From Clarireedia homoeocarpa (Eukaryota > Ascomycota > Leotiomycetes > Helotiales > Rutstroemiaceae): a DNA stretch of 64,000 nt. The notes under the pieces were generated by a model that was not told the DNA's origin, searched no databases, and saw only the letters and a list, made by a program, of their open reading frames with translations. The stretch covers positions 999,252 through 1,063,251 of the forward strand of contig LNKV01000020.1 of assembly GCA_001465935.1 (NCBI GenBank), given 5' to 3'. Numbering within the stretch: the stretch's first letter is position 1; each line of letters opens with the position of its first letter. The position numbers and the translations under genes are program-made. This document shows positions 1-12,937 of the stretch, in pieces.

Positions 1-479
1 TTTCTTAGTATATAATCTTTTATATTTGTATAATATTGCTACTCTTTCGGATATCAGTACCTTTTTTGCAACTGCACTTAAAAGTAATTCTATTCTAGGC
101 CTCTAGATATCTATCTCCTTTACAACTGAATCCAGATTATCTAAATAGAACTGTATCTTAGTCTATTTATAAGTAGATATTCGTTCTTTGTACTTGTACC
201 TCTTAGATTATATGCATAAAACTTATTTTTAATCTCTCTAGGGAAGTTATCCATAATCCAAGAAGATACTAGCGAGGTTATAATAATTATAATACTAGTT
301 AAGTAGTATAGTATAAAAGGAAGAAGGGTTATCAATTATTAGAACTATACATTTGTACAGTGGATACTACCCACTTTAAGGTATTAAAGAACAAACTAAT
401 TCTATTTATAAATAGCTTCAATTTACACGTCGGCTACGTCTATTAGCCAATAGACTAGTCTAGTTATAAATCCAGTCTA
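1..479. other. AT-rich flank, no gene
   Basis: Strongly AT-rich, TA-rich DNA with stops in all frames. The only open stretch is a short low-complexity one on the minus strand (141-335) rich in Ile, Leu and Tyr, as expected of AT-rich noncoding DNA. Composition changes sharply at about 480, where coding-like sequence starts. This pattern resembles a RIP-mutated repeat edge in ascomycetes; that reading is inference. Confidence 0.5.
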
Positions 480-1315
480 TTGATGAATGGACGTCATGAA
501 ATGGGGAAATTTACGTACGGAGCGGAACAGATTGACTATACGTATCACCACAACGCGATCCCATCAGAAGGGCCGCAGTACAACAGATTCATCGAGTACG
601 CATACGAAGTGGAAAAAGACGAAGCTCGTTCCGCGCTTGTAAAGGAAATCGAGAACACAAATTTCTTAAATTACTTCAATATGGATGGCACGAAGGTCCC
701 GGGCATCACTCACACCTTGTTCCTCGGCATTGACTTTCCAACAACTCTTCCAGCTGAACTGTACTATCCAAACGTGATGCTTGCAGCTTGGGCTATAGTA
801 GCAGCTCATATCGAAGATTATGATAACTTGCTATTCAGCATTCTGCTGGGTGGCCGAGATGCCGAGTTCACGGGAATAGACAGACTCGCGGGGCCTACGA
901 GCACTACAGCCCCCCACTAGCCACCAGCATCAAGAAAGAATTGACTTTCCGTAAGACTGTCAAACTGGTAAAGAAGCGAATGGACGAAGCCAGTAAGCTG
1001 CAACACTTGGTCCGACTCGGCGATAAGTTGGATAAATTGATGGCGTCTGTGCCCGTTCTGGTCGTGCATCATCCCGATGATTACGAGGAAGCGACAACCA
1101 AGAACCTTGGACTGGTTAGAAGCCGTGCTGAACCGGTCCAGCGGTCGGTTGATGCGATGTTTATGAATTTCTGCATGCGGCCTGGCAATGCGGGGGTGGA
1201 TCTTCTTCTGACGATTGACGAGAGCTTTTCCCCTGAGGATAAGGCAGCGCTGTATCTTGGCTACCTGGAACAGGTTTTCAAGCGTGTTTTTACTTCGGGC
1301 GGTTTGGATTAGACG
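480..1315 (+). pseudogene. NRPS condensation-domain fragment, frameshifted
   Basis: Two consecutive reading frames (480-920 and about 908-1312) together read like the C-terminal half of a nonribosomal peptide synthetase condensation domain. The first carries a segment of the type AAWAIVAAH followed by LLGGRDAEFTGIDRLAGPT, matching the conserved 'AWA-L--Y...GR...GIE..GPT' block. The second carries VPVLVVHHP, VDLLLTID and a final LEQVFKRVF helix typical of the domain end. The frames are offset at a run of six C (910-915): shifting one base there removes the TAG at 918-920 and gives continuous ...TAP-LATSIKKELTF. The N-terminal half with the HHxxxDG catalytic motif, and any adenylation or carrier domains, are absent. 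I see no start codon that would make a normal gene. It is a relic; the C-run could also be a sequencing error, but the truncation would remain. Confidence 0.65.
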
Positions 1316-4300
1316 ATTGGAGAGATGAATTTGGGGTACACTTACAAGCCCCGTGGTAATCAATAGGGAGATGGTGTAATGGGGTTTTGAGATAGTGGAG
1401 AGTATACTTTGTTAAGGCGAAGTCTGTTTAGTTACCTGTTTTTTCAAATCTGCACTTTAGGTGGTTGTTTGCACAGATGAAGCTCTAGGCGGTAAACCTC
1501 TGTAACCAATAGTCTCCCGTTCCACCAATCCAGGGTTATGTAGCTCAATCTCATCTCAATCTCAATCTCATCTCATCTCACCTGCATAAGACCCGGCCAG
1601 CCGGTCGGTCATCTCCAGACGTTGGGGAAGAGGGGATCTCCTTACAGTACAAGCTCAGTACAATAAAGTGGCTTAGGCGCACGCCCAGGTACCAGGCTGG
1701 CTGTACCGTAAATAAATATGTAACTGTTATAAGTAATTTCGCAATCTTACCTTCGTAGAACTACTTCACCTGTCGCCAACTAGAAAGGAGCACAGTATGG
1801 AGTATTCGCTCTCGCATTCGCATATACCTTACACATAAACCGAATGACTCTCGCAAAACACACCAGAATTTCCCAGCTGCACATCTTTCGGAGACAGACG
1901 GATAACGGAGGGGTTCTGGGCTGACGTGACGGAGATCCCGAGTGAGCTTAAGTCGGGTTAGGTAAAAGTAAGAGAATCTGAAAAGTCTTGTCAAGTCGAT
2001 CATTTAGCTGTTTGCTAGTAATCCCAAGAAAAAAATCTCTGAACCCCTATGTGAAATTGTTGTGTTTGTTGCGGGCATGAGCCGAGCCGTAGGATGAGCT
2101 AGACAGGAGTTAGGAAGATCATTTCTGGTCCTCGCCCAGCGGGTAACGTCTAGCGAATTTTTCTCCTCGGCGAAACAGATCTTTTTTATGAACACGAGGA
2201 GACCACGTTTCTGGATACAGGTGATGGAAGGAGCTATAAATATCGATGCATAGTATTGTACTGCATGTCTTGGGTCGGAGCTGGCGTAAGTGTTGTCTTC
2301 AGCGATGATGATGATGATCATCATCATCCCGCATTGTGTGTAACATATCCCGCCCAAGTACTGGTCGGTGTTTCATTGCTTTTTGCTTCGGGAAAAACAT
2401 CCGTTTTGTGTTTCAGAATGGTTATGGAAGAAATCGCCGACAAAGGAGACAGAGAAAATGACATTTACTGTGCCGTGTCTAGGTCTGTGTCATGTGTATC
2501 TCCATTGTGTTAACGCCAACGCCAGTGCGACTATCGTTACGCAATGGCTCGGGGTTGTTTGAGGGCTTATGTCCGATCCTCTACAGACTTTAGCACGCAA
2601 GCTAGTTGAATGATTAGCAGCACTGTATCAGAATCCCAAGCACCCGAGCGACAGATGTCACAATCCGTTAGAGTGCGCATAAACGCATAACGTATTAATG
2701 TTACAGCTAGAACGAACGAACAGACAAACGACCGAGCTGAAGTATCCCTTGAGCTTCTAGAAGTGGAAAAAGCTTGACGACCTCATCGAGCTTTGACGTT
2801 GAATATTCATCTGTGCATCCAATTGACCGTTCGAACCGACCGTCCAGCAAGGGGTACTGCACACCCTTACAATAGAAACATCATCCCTCATGCTCGCTTC
2901 CCTGCCGTCCGTACGCATCTGGGGTTAAAATCTGCATCCAGGTTCTGCGCTCGCAATGATCAAAGGCAACAGGAAAGGATGTTCGGGTCCTTCCCCTAAT
3001 TCCTACACAGTACGTACTTTCGTATGAACAGTGCCACCCGTCTTGTCGAAAACCGACCCAGATGATTGATTTGCAAAATTACCAAATGATTTCCCAAAGA
3101 TCGCCCTCCTTAATCGGTTACCACATTCTGAGTTACCATGGTGGGCCATTCCCACTAAATTCTCTTTCAATGCAGAAATAGATCAGCGTTCGCATCAGGA
3201 AATATTTCGTAAGCGGTAGTGCATTGGGACGGTGGGGCCCCTACCGAGCCTATCGCCTTTGTCTGTGAGCGATACTGATGCCTGCTGCCACTCTTTCAAG
3301 GGGTAAAACGAGATCCGGTCACTTATCATAGCAAAAATGAATACAAGGAGGAAACCCCACCAACCTTGCCTTCTGCCAAGGGCTCCTCAAATGCACAGCA
3401 TATCTTCCTTCATACACAAACACACACCACTCGCTCAAGACTCCACCCACTCGCTTGAGTTGACCGCGTTTGGCTGATTGATAAACAAAATATTGCGCGG
3501 CCCAATTTGCTGATCGTGGGATGGAAAATCATGAGGCCAATAGAAAAGCTAGAAAGTGGTCGAGTACCCAAGTGGACCAACCACCGCTCAAAATTAAGGT
3601 TGAACCCTTGAACTTTCATCTGCGCTCTTTCAACGTCCCTCCTTGTACCCTGTAGCAATAGCGTGGCGCTGATACATACAGTACCGAGTAGCACATGAGT
3701 TGACTACTCCATACAATACCAATGGAAGTGCAGGAAAATGAGGAGAAGCTAACGTCAGGTCCCAATCTCAGCTGTGATCCCTATTCTACCAATCGCGGGA
3801 TCGCAGCCGAAAATCTAGAGCAACTCCAGCACGGAGAGTGGGCCACAGCCTACTACAGTATACTTGTAAACGATCACTCTGGTTGGTTAGTGCGTACCGG
3901 TTAACGAACATCTCATCCTCGATGCGAAGCTTGGCGGGTAGAAGCGGGATGTCTCGTTGAGACGTAGCGGGATGTCTCATTAAGATGTAGCGAATAGGTG
4001 CAAGTGCGTTCTTACTCCGTAATTTTTCTCTCTCCTCCTTCAGCCCGTGTGGGTGCAGTGCTCAGACACCGGGGAGGTCTGAGGACCCCCAGTTATGATT
4101 TTCCGATAGCTTGGGTTCCATGGAGATTGGAGACCGGAAGAGGCGAGGAAATAGAGGTGAATGAATGGTATGTGCAAAATCTCTCATAAGTAAAGTAGAA
4201 TAAAGATGAGAGTTTCCAGCTGCATACCCACTTAGCCTACCTATCCATCGGGCTACTCAGAAGGAAAAAGATCGCTGCTCTGCTCATTTCCTTTTGTCCC

Positions 4301-4322
4301 TCTTTATTTCCTACTTCACAGC
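1316..4322. other. Intergenic, 3 kb, no gene recognised
   Basis: Only short, composition-driven open frames on both strands. It holds a CTCAAT-type repeat (about 1549-1582), a 22-bp perfect palindrome of GAT/ATC triplets centred at 2317, and a 27-bp imperfect direct repeat around 3938-3990 (GCGGGATGTCTC...). The last 100 bp before 4323 are pyrimidine-rich and presumably belong to the leader of the next gene. No RNA gene or transposon ends were seen. Confidence 0.5.
2307..2328. repeat. 22-bp GAT/ATC palindrome
   Basis: Four GAT triplets run into four ATC triplets, giving a perfect palindrome centred on GATC at 2316-2319. It is probably a simple-repeat palindrome without function. Confidence 0.5.
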
Positions 4323-7300
4323 ATGAGTCCGCAGCCTGTTGCAGTAGCTAGGCACATTGCAAGAGCAGATAAAAGTGATTATTCTTTTCTCGAAGCCCTC
4401 GAACTTGCGTCTGTGAAGTCGTTGTCGCTGTTGTCTAAGAGCGAGTTGGAATCACCACCTTCTTCCAGTGACGACGCCCACACACAGGCTGTTGCCATTA
4501 TCACACCTCATTACACCCACGTCGCCCACCAAAAGACGATGATCATGGAGACCACCAGGCAGGTGAACCCGGCCGAATCGGCAATTTCCCTAGCCAGATT
4601 CTCAAAAGCCCAGACAGCATGTCTGCAGCTATGCCTCAAAACCACCGCCCTCAGCGACCGCATCTCCGTCCGCATACTAGAGTACCTCACAACAGTAAAG
4701 CAAATGCCCGCCGGCTTCGAGACGCTCGCCCACGACTTCCTCGACACCTGCCACATCCTCTTCTCCATTGAAGCCGGTCTAGAAGAATGCAACCAGCATG
4801 TGCAAAACTTCCCCTCGGAAATGATCGTCGAGCTGGACCACAAGTTCCGCGCCACGCAGGCGAACTTCCAAGTCTTCTATCAAATGCTCGGGAAATTCCT
4901 CGAGCACGAAGACCGCTCAGGAAGTCGCTTAAGGCGGGGATGGGGGAAGATCTTCGGCGATATCGGACACGATATTAAGAAAATGACGAGCACATTAGCG
5001 CGAACACGGGATGATCTAAGAATGAGCGCGCTGGTGTTCCAGTGGAGCTTGGGAGCAGAAAAGATCGAGAAGGAGTTGGGGATTGGGTATTTGGGGTTGG
5101 CGGCGGCGTTGGATAGAATGGATGAGAAGTCTGGCAAACCGAAGACAAAACCGACGATGGTGACGGCTGATCCTACACTGCAAAATGCTTTTGCGGCAAT
5201 GAGCGTCCGGAGTGATCCACAGTCGACTGTTCTAACTCCCATTCATACACAAAATTCATACCCTCCTCCAAATCAGCCGCTACCTGCATTTCCTGTAAGT
5301 ATACTTCTTTTCAGTCCAATATCTGGTCCCGTACCCTCGAATAACAACTGATTTTTGATCATATAGTGGCCCGGAAGGACATCCTCAGCCCAGCATGACC
5401 CAACAGCAATCGAAAGAGCCTCTCTCAGCATCGCTCGGGCACAAATGGACTCCAACATGTCCCAACACACTGCAACTAGTCCCCGCACCTTAGGATCCGA
5501 TCTTTCACAGTACAATGTCATCATCAATCCGCGGAGCCCATTATCCGGTGGTTCTAGCGATGGAAATTATTCCGACCTGTCGAATGCATACGACCGACAT
5601 AATCACCATCATCATTTCGATGATATGCAGTCTCACTCCGATACACACACCATCGACGGCAGTCTTCTCAAAGAAGTGGACGGAGTTCTGCTTGGCGCTT
5701 CCCAGCCCGTCCGTCTAAAGGCCGATCCAGAATCCATGCCCCGCTGGAACGCTCGCAGCAATGTCGGTCTCGTGAACACCGGCAGCATGAAAATCTCCCT
5801 TGTTTCCGCAATCCGTGAAAAGAACCATGCGGCCATCGAGCGACTTCTCGACAACGGATGTCCCGCCAATACAGGCCCCGATATGCACGCGCTGAAAGAA
5901 GCAATTGCCGTGCACGACATCGAAGCCGTGAGGATGCTACTTCTCTACGGTGCCGATCCCAACGATCCTGATAAAGATGGCGTCACACCTCTTCGCGCTG
6001 CCGTTGAGAGATCCTTCCTTGCCGGCGCAACTGCGCTTCTGAAGTACGGTGCGGACCCGAATCTCGTCGCTGGACCTGATCTGGAATCTCCTCTTGCGGC
6101 ATCCGTTCTTCACGGAATGGTCGGATTCTCGCACCTCTTCCTGGTCTACAACGGTGATGCGAACCATCTCGCTTCCAGTGGCAACACCCTCCTCATCAGC
6201 GCAATCAACAAGCGGACATCCAAGAAATTCATTGATCTCCTCCTCAACTACGGCGCCAACCCCAACGCCAAGAGCAAAGAGGGTAAAACCGCGCTCTTCG
6301 AAGCCATCACATGCGGCAGAGCAGATCTCGTCACCTGTCTGCTCGAGCACGGCGCTGATCCCAACTTGCCTGGTCCAAAACACATGCTCTGGCCCGCGAC
6401 GTACCAGCCTGCATGTCTGCAAGTGCTTCTCACGCATGGTGCGGACCCGAAGAAATGTCCTGGAATCATAGAGCTCGCGACGAGTCTTAACAACATCGAG
6501 TCAGTACGCACTCTGCTCAAAGCCAACGTAGACCCAAATGCAAGGAAAGATGGCGTGTACACACCACTATGCACATCGATTCGTGACGATCGCGCCGATA
6601 TCTTCCAACTTCTCCTCAGCAGCGGCGCAGATCCAAACACCATGGCCAGCGAATACCCCGCCTGGAAATGCGTAACGCATAACCGAGTGCACTTTCTCCC
6701 GGCTCTCGTCGCCGCCGGCGCCGATCTCCACAACCCGAAAGGCATCGTCGAGATGGCCGTCAGCAGCAACAACATGGAAGCGCTGAACTGGCTCCTCGAC
6801 AACGGCGCGAACCCCAACGACAAAAACGCCAAAGGCATGACCGCGCTCACCACCGCTATCCGCGAAGAGCGCCTCGAGATGATGGAGCTGCTGCTCCTCC
6901 GTGGCGCCGACGCCAACGTTCGCGGCCAGGACTGGCCCATCTGTATGGCTGTCAGCCACCCGCCTGTGCTCAAGCGTCTGCTTTCTGTACTTCCCGAACC
7001 CCGCGCTTACAAAGGCGTTATGGAAATGGCCGTTCACGCCAACAAGCTGGAATCCGTAAAGCTACTCCTCGCAGCAGGCGTCTCCGTCGAGGACCGCAAC
7101 GGGGGCGTCTTCTCCCCTCTTACAACCGCCATCCGCGAAGAGCGCAAAGACATCGTCGCATTCCTCCTTCGGGAGGGCGGCGCCGATGTCAACGCTCCCG
7201 GCGAGCACTTGCCGATTGTCAAAGCGCTGCGGAGGTACAATGGCGGGGACACAGATATCATCGAGATGCTGCTGGATCACGGCGCAGACCCGAATAAGAT

Positions 7301-7490
7301 GTATCGTGGGTGGAACGCGATATTCCAGGCGGTGGAGAACGGGGATGTGGAAATACTGAAGCTGATTAGTTCGAAGTGTGGGGTGAATCTCGAGGCGGTG
7401 GACGAGATGGGACGGACGGTTAGTGATATGGCGGCGTTGAGGGGGTGGAATGAGGCCGTTACTATCTTGCATGATAATATGTCTTTGTAA
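4323..7490 (+). CDS. Helo-like N-terminal domain / ankyrin-repeat protein
   Basis: Two exons, 4323-5294 and 5367-7490, joined over a 72-bp GTAAGT...ATAG intron (branch CTGAT), give 1031 residues. Residues about 80-280 are a Cys-poor all-helical region (ISLARFSKAQTACLQ... through a basic RLRRGWGKIFGDI stretch) resembling the helical N-terminal domains (Helo-like/PF17111) found on fungal NLR-type and signalling proteins. A Ser/Pro-rich and His-rich linker follows (about 290-460), with runs such as HNHHHHFDDM. Residues about 470-1025 are at least a dozen ankyrin repeats with clear GADPN(L/D/T) beta-hairpin signatures. There is no NACHT or NB-ARC P-loop between the two, so this is not a complete NLR; ankyrins probably bind a partner protein. 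A cell-death or immune role is inference from domain company only. The start is the first ATG of the open exon. Confidence 0.8.
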
Positions 7491-8361
7491 GTTGGAGGAA
7501 ACAGATAGGTGGAGAGGATACTTAGGTTTTGGATGGGGAAAGGCGTATTAGGTATTACCCCGTATGTGTTTTCTGGGATGGGAGATTATGGAAGGTCATT
7601 GGGACCGGAGGGGGAGGGGCATCTGGGAATGGAGGGATGAAGTGGATGGATAGCTTTGATTTGCGCTTTGTGACCTCTCGACGATGATAACCCCCAATAT
7701 GCCGCATATATATATATATACCTTGTACATATTTTAAAGATTTCTCAATTTCAAATTACTTCCCTCACAACTTCAGCTCGCGGAGCAGGACTTTAAGTAA
7801 CCATGAAATGAAAAAGTAACCTTTCTGAAAGAAAATGTTGAAGTACGGCAAATAGTCCTATGAATAAAAGAGTCCGACTCAGCTCCAAGACAATGATTCG
7901 AATATGGATGACGGTTTGGGGCATTGAAAAAGCAGATACATCGACGTCAATGCCGTACCATAATATATCAAACCACCCAATCCTCGCCTCTTCAAGACTG
8001 TTGAGCGGTGCAATTCGGCTCCAAAAAGCAATATAGTCAAAGCGGAATATTTCATAGTTATCCGCATTAACCAGATGACATTTGGCAGTGAGTTCACTGG
8101 AGTGTGATGTTGGGGCTGGGAAAGGACGACTTGCAAGCTACTGAACTCATGCAATCAGAATGTTCATCAATGAATATCAAGTGTAATAATACTTTGATTC
8201 CCTAGTCAGGCAATTATCTTCTATCGTCTCTGTGTGATGCACATGGAGCTTAAATCCAACATGAAACAATGCCAATACTCCATTTGATAAATAACATAAT
8301 TATGATATCGTAAAAAGTCATCTCAATCAATCATCCCTCCTCCCTCCCTCCCCTCATCAGC
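7491..8361. other. Intergenic between convergent genes
   Basis: This 870-bp stretch separates the ankyrin gene (+) and the P450 gene (-), which converge on it, so it should hold both 3' ends. A short TA repeat lies at about 7707-7720. The minus-strand open frame at 7879-8154 shows no recognisable motif and is not called. Confidence 0.5.
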
Positions 8362-10076
8362 TCACAGCAGATCTTTCGTCCTCTCCTCGGCATCCATCAA
8401 CCACTGCTTCAACATCCCCTCATCTCTAACCCTGAATCCACATTTGAATGGTTTTGGATCAGTCGTCAAACTGGTTGGAATAGCATTACATTCCAAAGCA
8501 TCTAAGATTGGGAGGTCTTTTGGATTTTGGGGAGGAACCACGTAGAAAGCAGTGAATATTCTAATGAAGGCGGTGTATAGTTCGCGGTTTCCAAGATGAG
8601 AGCCTGCGCACATACGAGAGCCTGCTCCGTATCCGTAGTGAGGGGTTCCACTTCCTTCGGGGTTCTCGAGATAGCGTTCGACAGAAAAGGTTTTTGGTTC
8701 TTTGAAATGCGTTTCGTCGTAGTTGGCTGCCCAAGCGTTCTGCATATTGTTAGTAATATCACAATAATTAGGTGAGCTTTTGTCCTTACCATGTAAAAAG
8801 TGGTACCTGCAGGAACAATCGCACCCTTGTACTCAACGTCCTTGATACTAGTTCTGGGTAGGCAAATTGGAAGGACAGTGAAGAATCGTAGAACTTCGCG
8901 AACGAAAGCAGTAACATATGGGACCTTCTCTTCTTGCAGACAACGCTCCCATGCATCTCCATTAGGATAGACCTTCATGATTTCCTCGTGTGCTCTCTTT
9001 TGAATTTCCTGACCGTGCTGAGACGAAAGATATGCGATACCCAAGATTATATTACCCGGTATAGTGTCAAGCCCAGCAGAGACCATTGTCAAACATATTG
9101 ACTTCAACTCATCTGGCACGTGTCAGTATGTTTCTTTGGCAGATAGAGACTCATGACCTACTCTCGTTCAATTTCGCATCTGGATCCTTGATAACATTTC
9201 CAGTAATACAAGGTTTGTCTGTTCCATCTGCGATTTGTTTCTTCAGTTGGCTTAACAAGAAGTTCAAATAGCGGTCCCGTCGTTCCCTATATTTTACTGC
9301 TTCGGTGTTCGACTTGGGGAAAAGTCTCATCAGAGGGATATAGTCTTGCCAGTTGTTGCTCGTAGACCGGAGATTGCTAACGGCTCGCTCTACATGGCAA
9401 ATCTCCTCCAACAAATCCTTGTCTCGTACTTCGTGTAGTCTGAATCCATAGTTGAGGGTCAAAGACGTGTTGAGGGCGAATCTTTGGAAATATGCAATTG
9501 GGTTCACATCTCTCGTGCCGTTTTTGCTGTCTTGTACCAATTCCTTGATAGAAACGGTTGATTCAAGATCGATAATTGGCATGTAGGTTTGTACCGCTGG
9601 CCGGTTGAGCGCCGTAGCTGCTGCCTTTCGACGTTGTTTGCAGGATTCGTCCCATGGAGAAGTACCGATCGTAAAACCTTGGGATGTAGATACTACGCTA
9701 TGGAATGTATGAAGCGTCGGCCGCGAGATCAGGGCCGATTGATTTGTGATCCAGAAGTGTCGCACGGAATCGAAAGTGTTCACAAATACAATGCGCTATG
9801 AATGATTAGCCACGGGAGCAACTTGGTTGAAGGGGAAAGCCAAGGGATGTAGCGTACTCGGTTGCCCAGTCTTACTTGGAAGACAGCTCCATACTTCTCC
9901 GCGAGCCGTCTTGCTACCTTTGCATGGCTTACACCAAACTCTAGAAGACTTCCGAAGAGAGGGTAACCGGGGATCTCAGGAATGCCCTTGATCTTCGGTG
10001 TATCCGTACGGTTGAGATACCTGATCAAGAAGAAAGCAGCAGCGATGACCGCTATCCCAATTGTTTGTATCGCCAT
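8362..10076 (-). CDS. phacA: Cytochrome P450, phenylacetate 2-hydroxylase-like (CYP504 type)
   Basis: Four exons: 10076-9858, 9795-9162, 9112-8790 and 8739-8362, all with GT/AG introns of 49-62 bp, giving 517 residues. It has an N-terminal membrane anchor (IGIAVIAAAFFLIRYL), an I-helix AGLDT, an ExxR (REVLRF), a PERF-like SVERYL, and the haem loop YGAGSRMCAG with the Cys ligand near residue 436. The haem loop continuing into SHLGNRELY and overall layout fit the CYP504 group, whose Aspergillus member PhacA hydroxylates phenylacetate at C2 in the ER on the way to homogentisate. The gene lies head-to-head with a homogentisate dioxygenase 0.9 kb away, which strongly supports the role. The alternative is a 3-hydroxyphenylacetate 6-hydroxylase (also CYP504), giving the same product. 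I chose the internal ATG at 10076 because the anchor follows it directly; an upstream in-frame ATG at 10169 would add 31 residues. Confidence 0.88.
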
Positions 10077-10992
10077 TGCGTGCGTTCTAGAAGGACACGG
10101 GAGGACGGGGACGAGAAGAGGGATACGGGAATTGAAGATGAATGGATTCGACCGGTGAGAGAAGAGCAACGAAAGCGCGAGGATATATAGAGAGATATAG
10201 TGTCAACACGCAGGAAGATGTGTCGGATACAGCAATCCAGATCCGCGGCTACCGTATCTTCATGCTCTTACACACATTCTCCACCTCTGTGCAATCTTGT
10301 GCGTTTTCCCTAGGAGAGCGGAAGTCATAGAGAGGAGAGAGAGGAGTGAGAGGCGTGTAGAGAGGCCCTGCCATTGGAAAGGGCGATGATATGATTGGAG
10401 GACGGGTATGTTGTGGGGAAGGATTTGCGAGGATTTGCGAGTTCTTCCACACGAGCCACTGCGGGTATCCACACACTCTGAGTCGGCCCCAGATTTATAT
10501 TCCGCGTTCCAGCTTCCGAACCTTTGGGAGAATTTACACGATGAAGCCATTGACGTCGCAATCTAAAAGTCACTGCCGAGGAGAAGTGGGTTTTCTGTAT
10601 CCACAATAGAACTGCTGGTAATGGGTTTTGCGCGAAACCTTTACTTGGGTATCCTTCTCCCACCAAAGTGGATTTGACTTTAAATGCTTGACGACGCAAT
10701 GCGGAAATATTTCCGTCGACACCAAGTCTGACGAACTGTTCGCGGTTGCTTTGCATGCGGAATTCCAAACTCGAAGCACCACCACAACTCCATGGCGATC
10801 CGGTCGGCTTGCTGCGGGGAAGAGCGGCAAGAAGAGCTTTGACCGTGGAGGTGGGCATCATCGTGCAGAGCTTCATATGTGGGAGGAAATATCTCCAAAC
10901 TTCATCAAGCTCTAGCGGAGTATAGGGAAAAGACTGTTATCCCGCCTTCAGGGGCCCTTCCATTTCACGATCAATCCACGAACAAAGTCAAC
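10077..10992. promoter_or_regulatory. Divergent promoter region between the P450 and homogentisate dioxygenase genes
   Basis: The two catabolic genes start at 10076 (-) and 10993 (+), so this 916-bp stretch must contain both promoters. It contains overlapping open frames on both strands with no family motif, and a duplicated GGATTTGCGA (10421-10440). Co-regulation of the pair from here is inference; I could not pick a specific operator. Confidence 0.55.
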
Positions 10993-12538
10993 ATGCCGGT
11001 CACCAAGTTCAGCACACCGGAGAAATACAAATATCAGAATGGATTCGGGTCATACCACGAGTAAGTCAAGCTTCAATATCTTCTACACGCTGCAATCCCC
11101 ATCTCCCATCTCCCATCTGATCTAACGAGGTATCTACAGATCCGAGGCTGTCGCAGGCGCTCTACCAATAGGTGCTAATTCTCCCCAAAAACCGCCGTAT
11201 GGTCTCTACGCCGAAAAGCTATCCGGAACAGCATTCACCGCACCACGACATGAAAATCAACAGTCATGGCTCTATCGAATTCTTCCAGCTGCCGCACATT
11301 CCCCCTTCAATCCACGTGAAGCGTCGTCCTACAACACAAACCCCGAAGGCGACAAGCTCCATCAAATACCAAATCAACTACGATGGGATCCATTCGACTT
11401 AGACGAGTCGGTTGATTGGGTACATAGTCTAAAATTGGTTGCGGGAGCTGGCGATCCCACTTTGAAACATGGGATCGGAATCTTGATATATGCTGCGGGG
11501 AAGAGCATGTCGAAGAATGAAGCATTCTACAGTGCAGATGGAGATTTCTTGATTGTGGCACAACATGGAGTGTTGGATATTCAAACCGAACTGGGAAATT
11601 TACTCGTGCGACCGAACGAAATCTGCGTTATACCAAGAGGTATTCGATATCGAGTAGACCTTCCCGCAGGTCCAGTACGAGGATACATTCTTGAGCTCTA
11701 CACGGGTCATTTCCAACTTCCAGAATTAGGACCGATTGGTTCAAACTGCTTGGCCAATGCGAGAGACTTCCAGGCACCTGTTGCGCACTTTGAAGAGAAT
11801 ACGGATGGGAAGTTCACGATACTGTCAAAATTCAACGGGCATTTATTCGCTGCCAGCCAAACACATACGCCATTTGACGTTGTCGCATGGCATGGTCTTT
11901 ACTATCCATACAAATACGATCTCGGTCGCTTCAACACCATCGGTAGCATATCCTTCGATCATCCCGACCCCAGTATCTTCACGGTACTATCCGCTCCCTC
12001 GGATCATGTTGGTACATCCATCGCCGACTTTGTCATCTTTCCACCTCGCTGGCTCGTAGGAGAGGACACCTTCCGACCGCCATGGTATCATCGAAACACC
12101 ATGTCCGAATTCATGGGTCTTATTGGCGGAGAGTATGATGCTAAAACAGGAGGTGGCTTCCAGCCCGCTGGCGCTTCCCTACACAATATCATGTCAGCAC
12201 ATGGACCGGACGCTGGAACTCACAACAAGGCATCCAACGCGGAGCTGAAACCAGCCAAGGTCGGCGAAGGCAGCATGGCGTTTATGTTTGAGAGTTGTTT
12301 GATGGTGGGTGTAACGGATTGGGGGTTGAAACAATGCAAGAAAGTGCAGGAGAATTATAATGAGGAGAGTTGGACACCGTTGCCGGTTCATTTCAAGATT
12401 CCGAGTGGAGCGAGGAGGATCAGTCATTTGGTGGAAGGAGAAGGGAAGACTGAGGGTGTATTGGATATTGGGAAGAGTGGTGATGGGAAGAGTGCGAAGG
12501 ATGAGATGAATGAGGGTGCTTTACCACATTATACTTAA
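10993..12538 (+). CDS. hmgA: Homogentisate 1,2-dioxygenase
   Basis: Two exons, 10993-11060 and 11140-12538 (79-bp GTAAGT...CTACAG intron), give 488 residues. The protein opens the ring of homogentisate to maleylacetoacetate, a non-haem Fe(II) reaction in tyrosine, phenylalanine and phenylacetate breakdown. Family hallmarks are all visible: the N-terminal YQNGFGSYHESEAVAGALP and the mid-region AQHGVLDIQTELG with RPNEICVIPRG. The iron site is also there: His in WYHRN, Glu in MSEFMG, and His in SLHNIMSAHGPD. The usual fungal length is about 450; the excess is a Lys/Gly/Glu-rich C-terminal tail (GEGKTEGVLDIGKSGDGKS). The first exon is short but its splice restores the conserved YHES motif exactly, so the start is secure. 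Its divergent partner is the P450 gene. Confidence 0.97.
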
Positions 12539-12937
12539 AATTGAGGGAGGTGGCCCGTCTCCAAGTATAGTAGGATTAATGAATATGAGCATATAAAATG
12601 ATGGCAAAAAGTCCGCAAGTCCGTCGTACTCACACGATAACCAAACCCCCTCACACTCACATGATTCCTCAGGCCAGCCACAAGTGGAATGATTGCATGT
12701 ATGCTGATTGGAAGATGACGAAAGTTTGTAGAATGCTTGTCGTGTCTGGTCTGGGCTTACCCCGCTTCTACAAGTGCATGGACGGACGTGGGACGACGTA
12801 CTGTAACATGGACGCATTATGGCGCATCAACATTCGATCATCGATGCCCTCTCAGTCAGCGTCCCTGGACTCGCGAGAGGGGGAGTTTACGGATGACGAT
12901 GCTTTGCAATAGTGAGGGATACTGATCAGCATAGCAG

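Noticed and set aside
2004..2562. Overlapping frames of up to 117 codons on both strands
   Set aside because: Simple GAT repeats and no domain; no consistent splice model.
5633..7472. Minus-strand frames opposite the ankyrin gene
   Set aside because: Ankyrin repeats give periodic open antisense frames; the sense strand has clear domain signatures.
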